A stretch of DNA of 64,000 nucleotides, from assembly GCA_949130495.1 (NCBI GenBank), contig OX422216.1:367312605-367376604 (forward strand), given 5' to 3'. Shown piece by piece: positions 48,681-59,805 of this stretch (position 1 is the first letter of the stretch; each line of letters begins with the position of its first letter). This stretch comes from Sambucus nigra. Its lineage: Eukaryota > Streptophyta > Magnoliopsida > Dipsacales > Adoxaceae. The notes beneath the pieces are model-generated. The model was not told the DNA's origin. It worked only from the letters and a program-made list of their open reading frames with translations, and did no database searches. Position numbers and translations under genes: made by a program.

Positions 48681-49708
48681 TAAGGAAACAAATTTACAAT
48701 TGAGCCTTTTTTAGTTTTGGCTCAATTCCAGACAAAAACATTTGAGTCATAGGTTAGTGTTTATGTGTATCGTTCAAGCCTATGACAATTTGGAGTTGAA
48801 GACGTATCAACCTAGTTCAATGTGAAGACATCATTCTTACCGAGTTTTAAGTGCCTCGTTTTGAATCCTCAATAATTCGTCATATTTCAAGTCTCCAATA
48901 AGGTATGAAAGCTATATATATATATATATATATATATTTGTAGGGACTTGGAATAAATTTGTATTAGGTGTAATTTTATTTTATATAAAATTTTATGGGA
49001 TTAAAATGTAAAATTTATGTTATGTTTCGAACGAGTTTTGCCAACGACTTTCCCTTTCTGAACACTAACTTTTCGTTAGAAAGGTTTTTCGAACGAAATT
49101 CCGTTTCTAACAAAAAAGTCGTTCGAACGAGATTTAAGGCGGGAACAACTTTTTTGATAGTTTTTGTCATTTTCCCACTATTTTGTCCCACTACTTTTTG
49201 ACAGTTTTTAACCATTTTCGGGACATATTTTTTACAAGACTTTGGAACATACTTTGAGAGCTTTTGAGAGAAAATCCTTCCAACCAAATGTCTATAGTTT
49301 CATGTGTTAAATTTCAATAGAAAATTTTCTTCAAACACATGTTTATACACCCATAGTTTTGATTTGTTTATTCCACGTACCATATATATATATATATATT
49401 GGAGCATTTGGCATCATGTTAATTCTCATACCATAAAAGAGTTGTTTGGGTTCATTCTCTACCCAAAAAGGAGATAAGTTTGTTGCAGCATTCTCATGCA
49501 TTGAAAGGCAACTTGTGTGGTTGACGGGTTCCCAAAAATCTTCATTGGTGGATTACAAGGTTCCGCTGGAGTCCAGGATTATCAACTAAGGAGAGGTTGG
49601 TACAAGAAGAAGCGTTAGGGGCTTGAAAGGAGTCGAGTCGAGTTGTGTAAGTCATCTGTCTTGTATTTGTAAAAATTTTGGTGTACTTAAGGCTAGGTTC
49701 GTTGCTCA
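48681..49708 (+). repeat. copia LTR segment in inverted orientation
   Basis: From 48681 the sequence is the reverse complement of the LTR: TAAGGAAACAAATTT corresponds to the LTR start TGTAAGGACACAAATTT, then the MITE-like unit (48939-49381), then TTGGAGCATTTGGCATCATG (49400) and on to CTTAAGGCTAGG (49685), where similarity ends. It ends in CA before CTAAT. About 260-300 bp of LTR are thus present in both orientations on either side of the unit. Confidence 0.75.
48939..49381. repeat. MITE-like unit, inverted copy
   Basis: Reverse complement of 43405-43853 with scattered changes; TA runs on both sides (48913-48936 and 49383-49400). Confidence 0.55.
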
Positions 49709-49713
49709 CTAAT
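49709..49713. repeat. candidate target-site duplication CTAAT (right)
   Basis: See 35204-35208. Confidence 0.6.
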
Positions 49714-50600
49714 AGTCTCCATCCCATACAAGGCCTTTGTCTTTCTTTAAGAGATGGAAGAATATTCAGTAGTGTTTCAAAGACTTGGAGATGAAGAGAT
49801 TGATCACCGCGAGCTTCAGGTATGCTTCTGAACATCTCTCAATGTTTGAGGAGGCTGGATTCTGGTGATATCATCGATTTGATCTGGGTTGGCCTCGATT
49901 CCCCTTTTACCTACTAGGTAACCTAATAATTTTTCTAAATGGACACCGAATGAACACTTGCTTGCATTAAGATTTGTTTGATATTTCTTTAGGATCTCAA
50001 AGGTTATAGCTAGATCTTAGAATTGATCGACCTTGTACTTTCTTTTAACAAGCATGTTTTCAATGTATACTTCCATAGTTTCTCCCATTTTTTTTGCTAA
50101 GCATCTTAGTTACCAATATTGTGTAAGTTTCCCGTACATTCTTGAGGACAAACGGCATGACCTTGTAGTAGTACAATGCGATTGAGGTTATAAATGAGTT
50201 CTTACCCTGGTTGAGCCCGTATATGGGGATCTGATGGTAGCATGAGTAAAAGTACATGCAGGTCATCCTCTCATGTATTGCTGTGGCATCGACCATCTAA
50301 TATATATTTGGGATAGGGAAGCTATCTTTAGGACATGCCCGGTTGAGGTAGGTGAAATCAATGCACACTCTCCAGCTTCCATTTCTTTTGGGTACTACCA
50401 CCAGGTTGGATAACCATATGGGGAACTGAACTTCCTTCATAGATGCTGCATCCAGTAGCTTCCCTAATTATTTATCCACTACCATATCCTTCTTGGGGGA
50501 TGTTCAGTGAGTCTTTTGAGTGATGGGCTTAAAAGTGGGATCAATGTGCAGGTGATGGCAGGCTACGCTTGGGTCAATCCCTGGTAACTTGAAAGGCTCC
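49714..50600 (-). pseudogene. Tat-lineage reverse transcriptase
   Basis: Minus strand from about 50440: PIWLSNLVVVPKRNGSWRVC, IDF-YLNRACPKDSFPIPNI, MVDATAIHERMTCM, then YYKVMPFVLKN (about 50160-50130). The catalytic YVDD-type box reads YIENM (50067-50053), so both Asp are gone. KFLGYLVGKRGIEANPDQIDDI-like sequence (49935-49880) and W-D-G-D-Y (about 49725-49711) end at the insertion point. The enzyme would copy element RNA to DNA; this copy cannot. The continuing RNase H lies at 35203 downwards. Frameshifts occur after 50060. Confidence 0.8.
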
Positions 50601-51925
50601 CAAGAAAAAAATTCTATGTTGCTTTTTAGTAGTGAAACTAACTCCCTTTTCTCTTTATCGGTCAGAGAAGATCAAATGAAAAATTTCCTTTCCTTCAAGT
50701 TGTCATAATTACTCTAAGCTTTCTACAACCCTGTTGGCGAGGCGGGCCCTGGTCACTTCCACCCTAGTCGACCATACCGTAGTTTTTATTTAGAGAGAAC
50801 ATCCCCCTCCTGGGATTTCTCCTTGGCATTATTGGGCTTCTTCTCATTTTAGGGAAAATAGTTCTAATAAAGCTCTTTTCTGGATGTATCCTGGTCGCCA
50901 TAATTCGTGACCACTCCTTGATCTGTAATACACTTTATCTTTTGAAGATATGTGGATGGAACGACCTTCGTTGCCTAGAGCCAAAATCTTCCCAAAATAT
51001 CATGATCTGGGGACTCAATGTCCACCACTAGAAACTCGATTAACTTCGAGATGTTTCATGACCTGACTGCCAAGATTTTTTTCCTAATGGCATGTGATCC
51101 GTCCTATGAACCCGACTTGTGGAACAGTGGATTATTTTAGGTCAGCAACATTCAATTTTAGTTTATGGAATAGTTCTCGGTACATTACTTCAGACGAACT
51201 CCCTTGGTCCATAATTAGCTTGTTAACATCCCAGTTAGCAATTCTGAGTGTGATCACCAATGCATCATGATGTGGGTTACTCACCCCAACCAATCTTCTT
51301 TGGTGAGCACGATCTGCCTTGTGTAATCAACGTTTTCTGGTCTCCAACACTTTCCTGCCTGGGTTTTTGCAAGATCAATCTGAAAAGCATCCATCATGGC
51401 AATCACCTTCTTGAGTTCTATTCTAAAGGCGTTGTCCTGAAACTTCTTGAGGACTGACACCCCATCAATTACTGCAAACTCGTGTCATGTATCATCATCG
51501 AGAACATTATCGGGCTTTTGGTCATCATTGGCTGCGATCTTCTCTATTTTATTTTAAACATGCTCATTGAGGTGTCCTTCCTAAACTAGCTCTTCCAAGT
51601 GTGACTTCAGAGCTTCGCAATTCTCGCTTTGGTGACCACCCTCCTTGTGGAGTGTGCATCTTAGTGCATTATTCCTCTTAGTTGGATCGTCACCCATCTT
51701 CTTGGGCCATTTGATAAAAGGCTCCTCTTTGATCTTGCTTAGAATTTTGTAAATGGGTTCCTTAAAGACTGTATTAATAGACTGAACGCCTTGGAGGGTT
51801 CATTTTTATTTGTACTCTTTGAGTCATTCTTGCCTCCATTCTTTCTTCCCTTCTTATGGGTATCATTCTTCTCCGTCCCCTTATTCACTTTTTCTTGACG
51901 ATTATCTCCCCCACCTAGATGAACT
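50601..51925 (-). pseudogene. Tat-lineage gag C-terminus and protease
   Basis: At the upstream end, a Lys/Asn-rich linker precedes a zinc-knuckle-like CTLHKEGGHQSENCEALKSH (51658-51599), the C-x2-H-x4-GH-x4-C style seen in Tat gag. The protease active site reads DQGSSSEVMY (51209-51180), with RELFHKLKL and VPQVGFIGRI after it, as in Tat proteases. This aspartic protease would cut the polyprotein. Numerous stops are present. The N-terminal part of gag should lie beyond 51925 but is cut off by the Sirevirus, and is not found on its other side. Confidence 0.7.
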
Positions 51926-52643
51926 TGAAGCACCTTATACCTTTGACTTGCTTAAGTCTATACTGTATAAGTGTTCAACTAGTTTGGAAATAGTGACAAA
52001 ATTGGTTGTCTATCCTAGAATCCAAAAAGCCTCAGAACTTTTCTCTCTAATTCTCTTCAATGATCCATGAAGGTAAAAATTGAATCACACTACACACAAT
52101 TAGAAGTGCATACATGTGTTCATATTGCTTAAAATTGAGTGTGTGTTTAATTCCCCTTGAATTGGAGCTTTAATAATTTTTTGGGAATTTTTAAATATTT
52201 TTTAAACATTTTTTAAATAAATGTTTTCATTAATAAAATGGGATTATAAAATCTGTGGGGTTAATATTCTATTTTGGAAACTTCAGTTTTCACTCAAATT
52301 GTTTGGTTGGGTAGCATCTCAGAGCGCTAGAGACTTCAGGGTACCTTCTGTAATTATTTTAGACGCGCGTGTGAGAGCCACTCACAAGCCTACACTTGTC
52401 ATCCTCCAGGTGTACCTATTTGTGTTTCTTTTGTGAGAAGGTTGTATGGTTGATTGCTGATCGTTGGATCATTCCTAATCGAGGGTCTGCATGTGTTCTT
52501 AGTTAATCCTGGTGCTATCCATATGAACCAATCACAATCATTTTTATCACCGCTATTTTATAACCTTTGGATCAAGTCAAAATCTGCAAGACTTGATCTC
52601 AGCCCTTGATTTCCCTCGAACATCCAGAACCTTCCCTCAGCCC

Positions 52644-52651
52644 TATAAATA
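52644..52651 (+). promoter_or_regulatory. TATA box of 5' LTR
   Basis: TATAAATA in a CCC context, followed by a pyrimidine-rich start region and then a long purine-rich leader (52690-52780). Identical at 60524-60531 in the 3' LTR. Confidence 0.65.
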
Positions 52652-52784
52652 CCCACCACTTCTCAGCCTTAGAAGACTTTTGGGCATTCGTCTTTCTGAG
52701 AGAAAAAAATAAGAAAGAAGAGAGAAGTGAGAGAGAAGAGAGAAAAGAAAAGAGAGAAGAGAGAGAAAGGGAAACTGTTAGCCA

Positions 52785-52808
52785 AACCCTAACCCTAACC
52801 CTAACCCT
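52785..52808 (+). repeat. four telomere-like AACCCT units in 5' LTR leader
   Basis: Four AACCCT units about 140 bp after the TATA box; the 3' LTR has three (60665-60682). Confidence 0.9.
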
Positions 52809-53902
52809 AAATACTTCACCTATGTAACAAACCTTCGTATATTCAAACCCAAACACAACCTTGAGTGTTTGAGAGAGAGAGTGGTTTGTTCATATCGAAG
52901 CTGTAACCTCCTTGGCTTTGATCTTGTTCACAACTTAAACTTTAGAGTGAAGATCTTGTTTCTTTTTTTCATAGAAACGTTAGATCTATACTCTCCATGT
53001 TACATTTTCACTAGATCTGCATATTTTCTACTTGGTTTAAGAAAATATTTATTCATTTGGTTTTGAAAATGTTTTATGGTTTCTATTCTTACGAAACTTA
53101 ACCCTGACCTAGTTGGATTCACACTTGGAGATTTTCAATCTCACAAATGTTTTCAAAAAGAGATTGATTAAGATCTTGACCGATTTTATAAGCGAGGTAT
53201 CCGTGGAATCTGGGATAGAATAAACGTCAAAAGGGTTGAAGTTCTGTGAGAAAGAAATAAACTAAAATCACTGCATATAGACTTTATATGTAATTTACTA
53301 GGACTGTTTGTAAATCTAAGTGTGTGTGAGTTCATTCATGTGAATAGGAATCACTACACAAACACTTAACACACTACTACACTGGAAGTGTTGTGTATAA
53401 GATCAGAGATCATTGAGTCGACGTAAGGAAGCTAAAGCAAAGGAAGTTAGCAAACTGGAAGAACATCATCAACAAATCAGATCTATGAGAAGTTAGAAGG
53501 ACACCAAGTGGGGTATATTCCTAAACTTAGAATAGGTTGATTTGTATGCTTTCATGTTGTATTGTTTGTAACTATTATTTGTTATTAGTGGATTTTTGTT
53601 TTTGTGACTTAGAAGTCACCGTGGATGTTTCCTCTGTTGGGAGAGGTTTTACCACGTTAAAAATTGTGTGTTGATTATCTTCATCTACTCATCTCATTCT
53701 ATAAGTGTGCTGAATTTTTGAAACTGCCTTAGTTTTAAAAACTGATTACACAATCTTAATTACTCTCGTACATAAGTTTCTTAGTAAACACGTCTTGTTT
53801 ATAATTTTTATTTTCAAAAGAAAAGGGTTTCTCCAACAAACATTTTGGAGTTGCTTATACAGTTTAATCTTGTATTAAACGGCATTACCAACGTTTTTCA
53901 AT

Positions 53903-53915
53903 TGGTATCAGAGCC
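53903..53915 (+). other. primer-binding site, tRNA-iMet
   Basis: TGGTATCAGAGCC, a perfect match to the usual plant initiator-tRNA-Met site. Confidence 0.92.
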
Positions 53916-53976
53916 CTGTTAACTTTTATTTCAAAAGATCTTGTGTTTCTGAAATCGTTTTCTGAAAAACCTAACT

Positions 53977-55497
53977 ATGGACGAGAAGAATGAAAGGTTT
54001 GGTAATCTGTCCAGACCTCCTCTCTTTGATGGAAACAACTTTGCTTACTGGAAAGTAAGAATGGTTGCCTTCATCCAAGGGACTTTAGGAGATGATGTCT
54101 GGGACGTTATTGAAAATGGATACACTTATCCTACTAAACCAACCACTGAAGGAAGTGATGAGAGGGTAAAGAAAATCTTAAGTGAATTTACCCAAGAAGA
54201 GAAAACCATTTCTCGAAATAACAATAAAGGCAAGAATGCCATTTTTATGTCTATTAATGAGTATGAGTTCAAGAGAATCTCATCTTGTGCCACTTCTAAG
54301 GAAGCTTGGGATACATTAATCACAGCCCATGAAGGAGACTCAAGAGTTAAAGATGCTAAAACTCAAATGCTTATCCAGCAGTACAACTCTTTGATCATGT
54401 CTGATTCTGAGTCTTTTGATGATTTTTACATGAACTTGACTGATATAGTCACTAAGTTGCATGCTAATGGTATTACTTATGATAGAAATGAAATTGTTTC
54501 TAAAATCCTAAGGTCATTACCACAAAAGTTCGACAGTAAGAGGTATGCTATTAAGGAAATGAATGATCAAAACCTTACCCCTGAGTTACTCAGTAGCAAA
54601 CTTAGAACTGTGGAAATAGAATTAGACTTTAAGAAACAATTAAATCATTCACAAAGAAAACAGCCCAACTCTAACTTGAGTTTTGCCTCTAAGATACCCA
54701 AATTTGAGTCTAATTTGACCAACTCTGACTCTAATGAGGAGTGCAATATAGACAAACTAGATAATCAGATTGCCTTGATGTCTAAACAATTTAAGAAAAT
54801 TGTCAAATTTCGAAACAAACAGGCAACTAAACAAGGCAAGCCTAATTATCCTACTCTGTCTAATCCCAAACCTCATGAGAGAGGACTTGACAAGCATCCT
54901 AAGGATAACAACTCCAGACCCACTAGAGACCTTAAAAATATTGAATGTTTTAGATGTGGGAAACTAGGTCACATTGCTCATGATTGCAGAGTTAATCTGA
55001 ATAAAGCCAACACACACAATAGATCCAATGTCTATAAAACTTCGAATGATTCAAGTGACTCTGATGAAGAGGAACTTGAATCTTCAAATGTACTTGACCT
55101 ATGCATGTCCTTTTATGCTAAGATCATTTACAATGATGATATGCTTGTGTGTGATAATGATGCTCCTACTCTTGCTTGTGTGAATACTATTTTGACTGGC
55201 CTAGATGCCATATTATCTGAAAATGTTGCTAGTTCTACTACCGTGTGTGTGAGTCAAAGTGATCTCGATAATGACGATGCAAATGGGTGCGTGAGTACTA
55301 AAACTGAATCGTTAGGGGTCACTACACACACTTCACTTAGCGACTCAGACACAGATGACCTCCCTGATATCCATACTTTGTATGCTAAATCTCTTAAAAA
55401 AGGCACTAGATTGGAGAAGACTGTTAGAGACCTGACTAAGAAATTAGATGATCTAAGTCTTATTGTGAAGTTGAATGCTGAAGAGTACACTAAATAG
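53977..55497 (+). pseudogene. Sirevirus-like gag (506 residues to first stop)
   Basis: ATG 53977 lies 62 bases after the primer site and starts MDEKNERFGNLSRPPLFDG, NNFAYWKVRM, the copia gag opening. The UBN2-type core (SSCATSKEAWDTLITAHEG, residues 108-126; KILRSLPQKFDSK, about 184-196) is intact. A CCHC zinc knuckle CFRCGKLGHIAHDC lies at residues 325-338 (about 54947-54988). A long acidic Ser/Asp-rich tail with a coiled coil follows. In-frame TAG at 55495 ends this part, but the same frame runs on to pol, so this stop is probably a mutation. Gag builds the virus-like particle in the cytoplasm and packages RNA. Confidence 0.88.
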
Positions 55498-56364
55498 TGT
55501 CTGACTCATCAATCTGAAATTGAAACTTTTGATCAAAAATTAAAAGAGTTGACTAAAACTAATGAAACCCTAGAAATGAAATACAAGGGAACATTATTAG
55601 AACTGGAGGAAGCAAAAACAAAGACAGCTACTGTTTTAAAAAAAAATTCTAAGTTTGAAAACAATTCAAATTGTTTTACTGAATTTGTTATTGACTCCAA
55701 GACCAATTCTGATGATATAACCGGTATTGGATTTTGCCCTAAGAACAAACCACAAACTATAAATCATGAACCTATTAAGTTTGTGTCTGGGGGCAAAACA
55801 CCAATTGAAACATGTCCAGACTTTCATTTTATTAAAAAGGAATTTGATCAAAAGCAACAAGAGAAAGACATTGGAGAGTCTAGTAATTCTAAGGCTGAGA
55901 CTGCACTTAAGACTAAATATGTCTGTCCTTTGATCAGAAAGGCTGATTCTACCTATAAGACCATACCTCCTAAGAATAGGACTTCTGAACAGAATGCTGT
56001 TAAACCCATCTTTAGAAGTTTCCCTAAGGAAATTCATCCCTCAAGCAATCAATATTGCTCCTACTGTGACATTTATGGTCATTCCTTTGAAGGTTGTTAT
56101 GCTAGGAGTCTAAACACCCATGTGTACAACACTTCTGTCTACAAGAACTTTAACTATTCTAGGCAAAATCGTAACCATTATGTCCTTCCAAGATAACCTG
56201 AGAAGAACTCTAACTACAGAAATAGAAAGACCAAAACTAAGAGTTCATTTAAGATAAAGGCTCCCAGAAACTTTCCTAAACCAAAAGCTCAAATTTTCCA
56301 CAATAATCAGTTTGCTGTTTCAAATGTTGTTCGACAAAAAGATGTTTCTCGAAAATTTTATCAA
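55498..56364 (+). pseudogene. gag-pol linker with second zinc knuckle
   Basis: Same frame as gag. 55498-55660 continues the coiled coil (LKELTKTNETLEMKYKGTLL). A Lys/Ser/Pro-rich stretch follows, then CSYCDIYGHSFEGC (about 56056-56097), a second CCHC knuckle. A TAA at 56194 interrupts, after which basic sequence (KNSNYRNRKTKTKSS) leads into the protease. Two knuckles before the protease resemble Sirevirus gag organisation. Confidence 0.8.
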
Positions 56365-57900
56365 ATGAGGGCAAACTTGCTCAAAATTAAAACTAGAGCT
56401 ATTTGGGTTAAAAAAGATGATATTTTACCCCAAATGAAGTGTAACATTGTCATCACTGCCTTAAAAGCTGAACACACTTCATCTGGTTGGTATTTAGATT
56501 CAGGATGCTCCAAACATATGATAGGAGATGAAACCAAGCTTTTAAACAAAACCATATTTGCTGGTGGGAAAGTAGTTTTTGGTGATGGAGTTTCATCTCA
56601 GATCATAGGTAAAGGAACCCTAAAAGAAGAAGGAATGCCTGTTCTCGAAAATGTTCTATTAGTTAAAGGCCTCAAAGCCAACCTCCTAAGTATATCACAA
56701 TTTTGTGACTCTGACCATACAGTCACCTTTTCAAAGAACAATTGTAAAATTCTAAATGATAAAGGTGAATGCATTATTACAGGATTTAGAACACCTGACA
56801 ATTGTTATACTGTCAAGACTAGTTTTGAAACCTGTAATATTGTCAGAATGGATGACAATGAGATCTGGCATAATCGTATGGTTCACCTAAGTTATGATAT
56901 CCTTGGTAGATTGTCTAGTCAAGAGATTGTTAGAGGAATTCCTAAAATTAAACCTATTTCAAGTGTTGTCTGTGGTCATTGCCAGGAAGGAAAAATAGTT
57001 AATACTTTGCATAAAAAGGTTAAAGACATTCTCACCTCTAGACCTCTAGATCTCATCCATATGGACCTTAATGGTCCCTCTAGAACTGTTAGTCTTTGTG
57101 GACACAGTTATATCCTTGTCATGGTTGATGATTTCACACGATTCACTTGGGTTGCCTTCTTGAAACAAAAATCTGACACATTTCAGAATTTTTTGAAAAT
57201 TTTATTAAGAATTGAAAATGAGAAGGACACACAAGTAAATCGTATTCGTAGCGATAGAGGGGGAGAGTTCATAGACACATGAATAGTTGAATATTGTGAC
57301 TACAACGGTTAAAAACATGAATTTAGTGCCCCTAAGACTCCTCAGCAGAATGGTATTGCTGAAAGGAAAAATCGAACTCTTCAAGAGATGGCACGTGCCA
57401 TGTTGCATGCCAAATCTCTACCTAAATACTTCTGGGTAGAATCTATTAGAACTGCATGTCATATCATTAATAGGGTTTACCTTAGGAAAAACTCTAAACA
57501 AACCCCTTATGAGATGTGGTACGGTAAGAAGCCTAATCTGAAATATCTAAGAACATTCGGAAGTCAGTGTTATGTCTGTAAAGACAGAGAACAAATGTCT
57601 AAATTCGAAATGCGTGGTGATAAAGCCATCTTCTTAGGATACTCTCCAAACAGTCGTGCTTATCGTATATACAATCTGCGTACTAAGGCCCTTATGGAAT
57701 CGATAAATGTAATTGTAAGCGACACTATTATCGAAAATAAGACATCTGAATCACCTATTGTGGATGAATCTGAAAATGATTTCAAAACTGATTCACCAGA
57801 AATAGATGACGCATTACCTATTGAGAGTCCAGAAGTACCTGGATGGGTCTCTAAAGATCATCCCATTGGCAACGTGGTCGGTAATCCTAATGAGCCAGTT
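56365..57900 (+). pseudogene. copia protease and integrase
   Basis: Protease: WYLDSGCSKHMIGDETK (56491-56541) carries the DSG catalytic triad that cuts the polyprotein. The pre-integrase HHCC domain follows (HNRMVHLS...CGHC, about 56869-56982). The integrase core has the first Asp in LIHMDLNG (about 57052), the second in IRSDRGGEF (about 57245-57271) and the Glu in NGIAERKNRT (57352-57381), so the D,D,E triad is intact. Two stops (TGA 57280, TAA 57310) fall between the last two. The C-terminal part has YEMWYGKKPNLKYLRTFG and FLGYSPNSRAYRIYN. Frame is the same as gag. Without the stops it would be a normal copia pol. Confidence 0.9.
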
Positions 57901-59483
57901 CGTACTAGATCCCAGTTAAGAAATTATGCTAATTATGCATGTTTCGTCTCCCTTGTGCAACCGAAAAATGTTAATGAAGCATTGAATGACACACACTGGA
58001 TTTCTGCTATGCAGGAAGAACTTTTACAATTTTTCATTCACGATGTCTGGTATCTTGTACCTCGGCCTCAAAACAAAAATGTTATTAGGACACGTTGGAG
58101 TTTTAAATACAAATCTGATGAAAATGGGGTGATTCTTAGAAACAAAGCTAGACTTTTTGCTCAAGGTTACTCTCAAATAGAAGGGATAGATTTCAGCGAG
58201 ACATTTGCCCCTGTCACTCGTCTTGAATCTGTTCGACTTCTTTTCGCCATAGCGTGTCACTTAAAATTCACACTTTATCAAATGGACGTCAAATCTGCTT
58301 TCCTAAATAGAATTCTATCCGAAGAAACATATGTAGAACAACCCAAAGGGTTCATTGACCCTAAATACCCTAACCATGTCTTTCGTCTAAAAAAGGCTTT
58401 GTATGGCTTAAAACAAGCTCCTAGAGCTTGGTATGAACGCCTTTCCAACTTTTTGTTGGATAAGGGTTTTAAGAGAGGAGGAAATGACCAGACTCTCTTT
58501 GTCAAACATTTTGACAAAAACATTATTATAGCCCAAGTCTATGTAGACGACATCATTTTCGGGTCAACTTCAAACTCTGAAGTTAAATCTTTTTCTGCTA
58601 TTATGCATAAGGAATTTCACATGTCCCTTATGGGGTAGCTACAACTTTTCTTAGGATTTCAAGTGAAACAGAATTCTAATGGACTATTTGTCTCTCAAAC
58701 AAAGTATGCCTTCGATCTTGTTAAGAAATTTGGTTTAGATAATGCCAAAGTTGCCAAAACTCCTATGAGTACTATTGTTAAATTATGTAAAGATGAAAAT
58801 GGTAAGTCAGTTGATTCCACACTCTATCGTAGTATGATTAGTAGCCTACTCTATCTAACTACCTCGCGACCAGACATAATGTATGATATATGTCTGTGTG
58901 CTCGTTACCAGAATAACCCTAAAGAGAGCCATTTATTGAGTGTAAACGTATAATAAAGTACATAAAGGGCACTCTCAATCTTGGACTTAGGTATACTAAG
59001 GATACCTGTAGCACCATCATAGGGTATACTGATGCTGATTGGGCCGGGTGTACTGATGATAGTAAAAGTACATTAGGTGCCTGTTATTATGTCGGCAATA
59101 ATTTAGTTGGTTGGAGTAGTAAAAAACAGAATTGCACATCTTTATCTACGGCTGAGTCCGAATATATAGCAGCAGGAAGTTGCTATGCTCAATTATTATG
59201 GATAAAATAGATGTTAAGCGATTATGGGATTAAAGAAGATCAGTTACAATTGTATTGGGACAATCAAAGCGCCATTAACATATCTAAAAACCCGGTTCAA
59301 CACTTGCGAACTAAGCATATTAAAATAAGACATCATTTTATACGCGAACTTGTAGAATCTAAGGAATTAGAAATTCATTACCTGCCTACTAATCTGCAAC
59401 TCCCAGACATGTTCACTAAACCTTTAGACTATAATAGATTTCTGTATTTGCGAAATTCTATAGGCATGGTATGCGCTGATTAA
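57901..59483 (+). pseudogene. copia reverse transcriptase and RNase H
   Basis: Reverse transcriptase: WSFKYKSDENGVILRNKARL (58096 on), MDVKSAFLN, KALYGLKQAPRAWYERL and the catalytic YVDDIIFG (58540-58563), intact. TAG at 58636 replaces the Glu codon of the conserved L-M-G-E-L motif. A frameshift follows near 58925-58950 (after NPKESHL). RNase H continues in the new frame with GYTDADWAG (59021-59047), STAESEYIAAG and, after a TAG at 59206, YWDNQSAINISKNPV and DMFTKPL; it ends at TAA 59481. Reverse transcriptase copies the RNA and RNase H removes it from the hybrid. Confidence 0.9.
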
Positions 59484-59793
59484 ACTCTTAAAACCTTAAG
59501 TTTTACCCTTTGTCCATTTGAGACAAAATGGGGGAGAAATTTGAGTTTTATGAGTTCAATATTTTGATCACATTTCATCTAAACTACTTGATCTTAGTGT
59601 GTATATTTGCAGGAATCTCTTCTACTGATTGTCTACCTTTTCTAGTGTAAAAATTTGTAAATAGTTGAGTTATGTAATTTTTGACTTTCTAGGAAATGGG
59701 TAGATAGTATCTTTTGTATAGGACTAGGTTTTATCTTTTTTGGTTCACTACGAGTTTTAAGCTAACTCAAAGGAGATTTTGTCTCATATTTCC
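59484..59793 (+). other. non-coding stretch with upstream purine tract
   Basis: Between pol and the 3' LTR. It begins with a TTTGAGACAAAATGGGGGAG motif (first purine tract, 59525-59539). No envelope-like frame. Confidence 0.7.
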
Positions 59794-59805
59794 AAAGGGG
59801 GAGAT
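59794..59805 (+). other. polypurine tract of Sirevirus-like element
   Basis: AAAGGGGGAGAT directly before the 3' LTR start TGAAGCACC. Confidence 0.9.

Larger units (their letters stand above)
35209..49708 (-). mobile_element. gag-only copia-derived element, nested and rearranged
   Basis: On the minus strand: a rearranged 5' LTR (49708-47920), a tRNA-iMet-like primer site, gag (47854-46090), about 2 kb of non-coding DNA, a polypurine tract (44126-44114) and a 3' LTR (44113-43370 plus 35980-35209) split by a Helitron. No protease, integrase, reverse transcriptase or RNase H is present between gag and the purine tract, so the element must have relied on another's enzymes. Its insertion cut the Tat pol between reverse transcriptase and RNase H. 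Confidence 0.7.
51926..53900 (+). repeat. 5' LTR of Sirevirus-like element (1975 bp)
   Basis: TGAAGCACCTTATACC at the start and ...CGTTTTTCA at the end, two bases before the primer site. The outer boundary is fixed by the identical start of the 3' LTR after its purine tract. GAACT (51921-51925) would be the left target duplication; the right one is lost. Confidence 0.92.

Noticed and set aside
51260..51457. 65-residue plus-strand frame
   Set aside because: Shadow of the minus-strand Tat protease region.
52785..52808. Telomere or interstitial telomere array
   Set aside because: Only three or four units, located inside LTR leaders; not a chromosome end or fusion.
52599..52856. Opposite-strand frames in both Sirevirus LTRs (also 60479-60730)
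   Set aside because: They lie over the purine-rich leader and telomere-like repeats; duplicated only because the LTR is duplicated.
53903..53915. tRNA gene fragment
   Set aside because: TGGTATCAGAGCC here and similar strings elsewhere are primer sites complementary to a tRNA 3' end; no cloverleaf surrounds them. No tRNA or rRNA gene was seen in the window.
55254..56037. Minus-strand frames within the Sirevirus
   Set aside because: Shadows of gag-pol, which shows clear family motifs on the plus strand.
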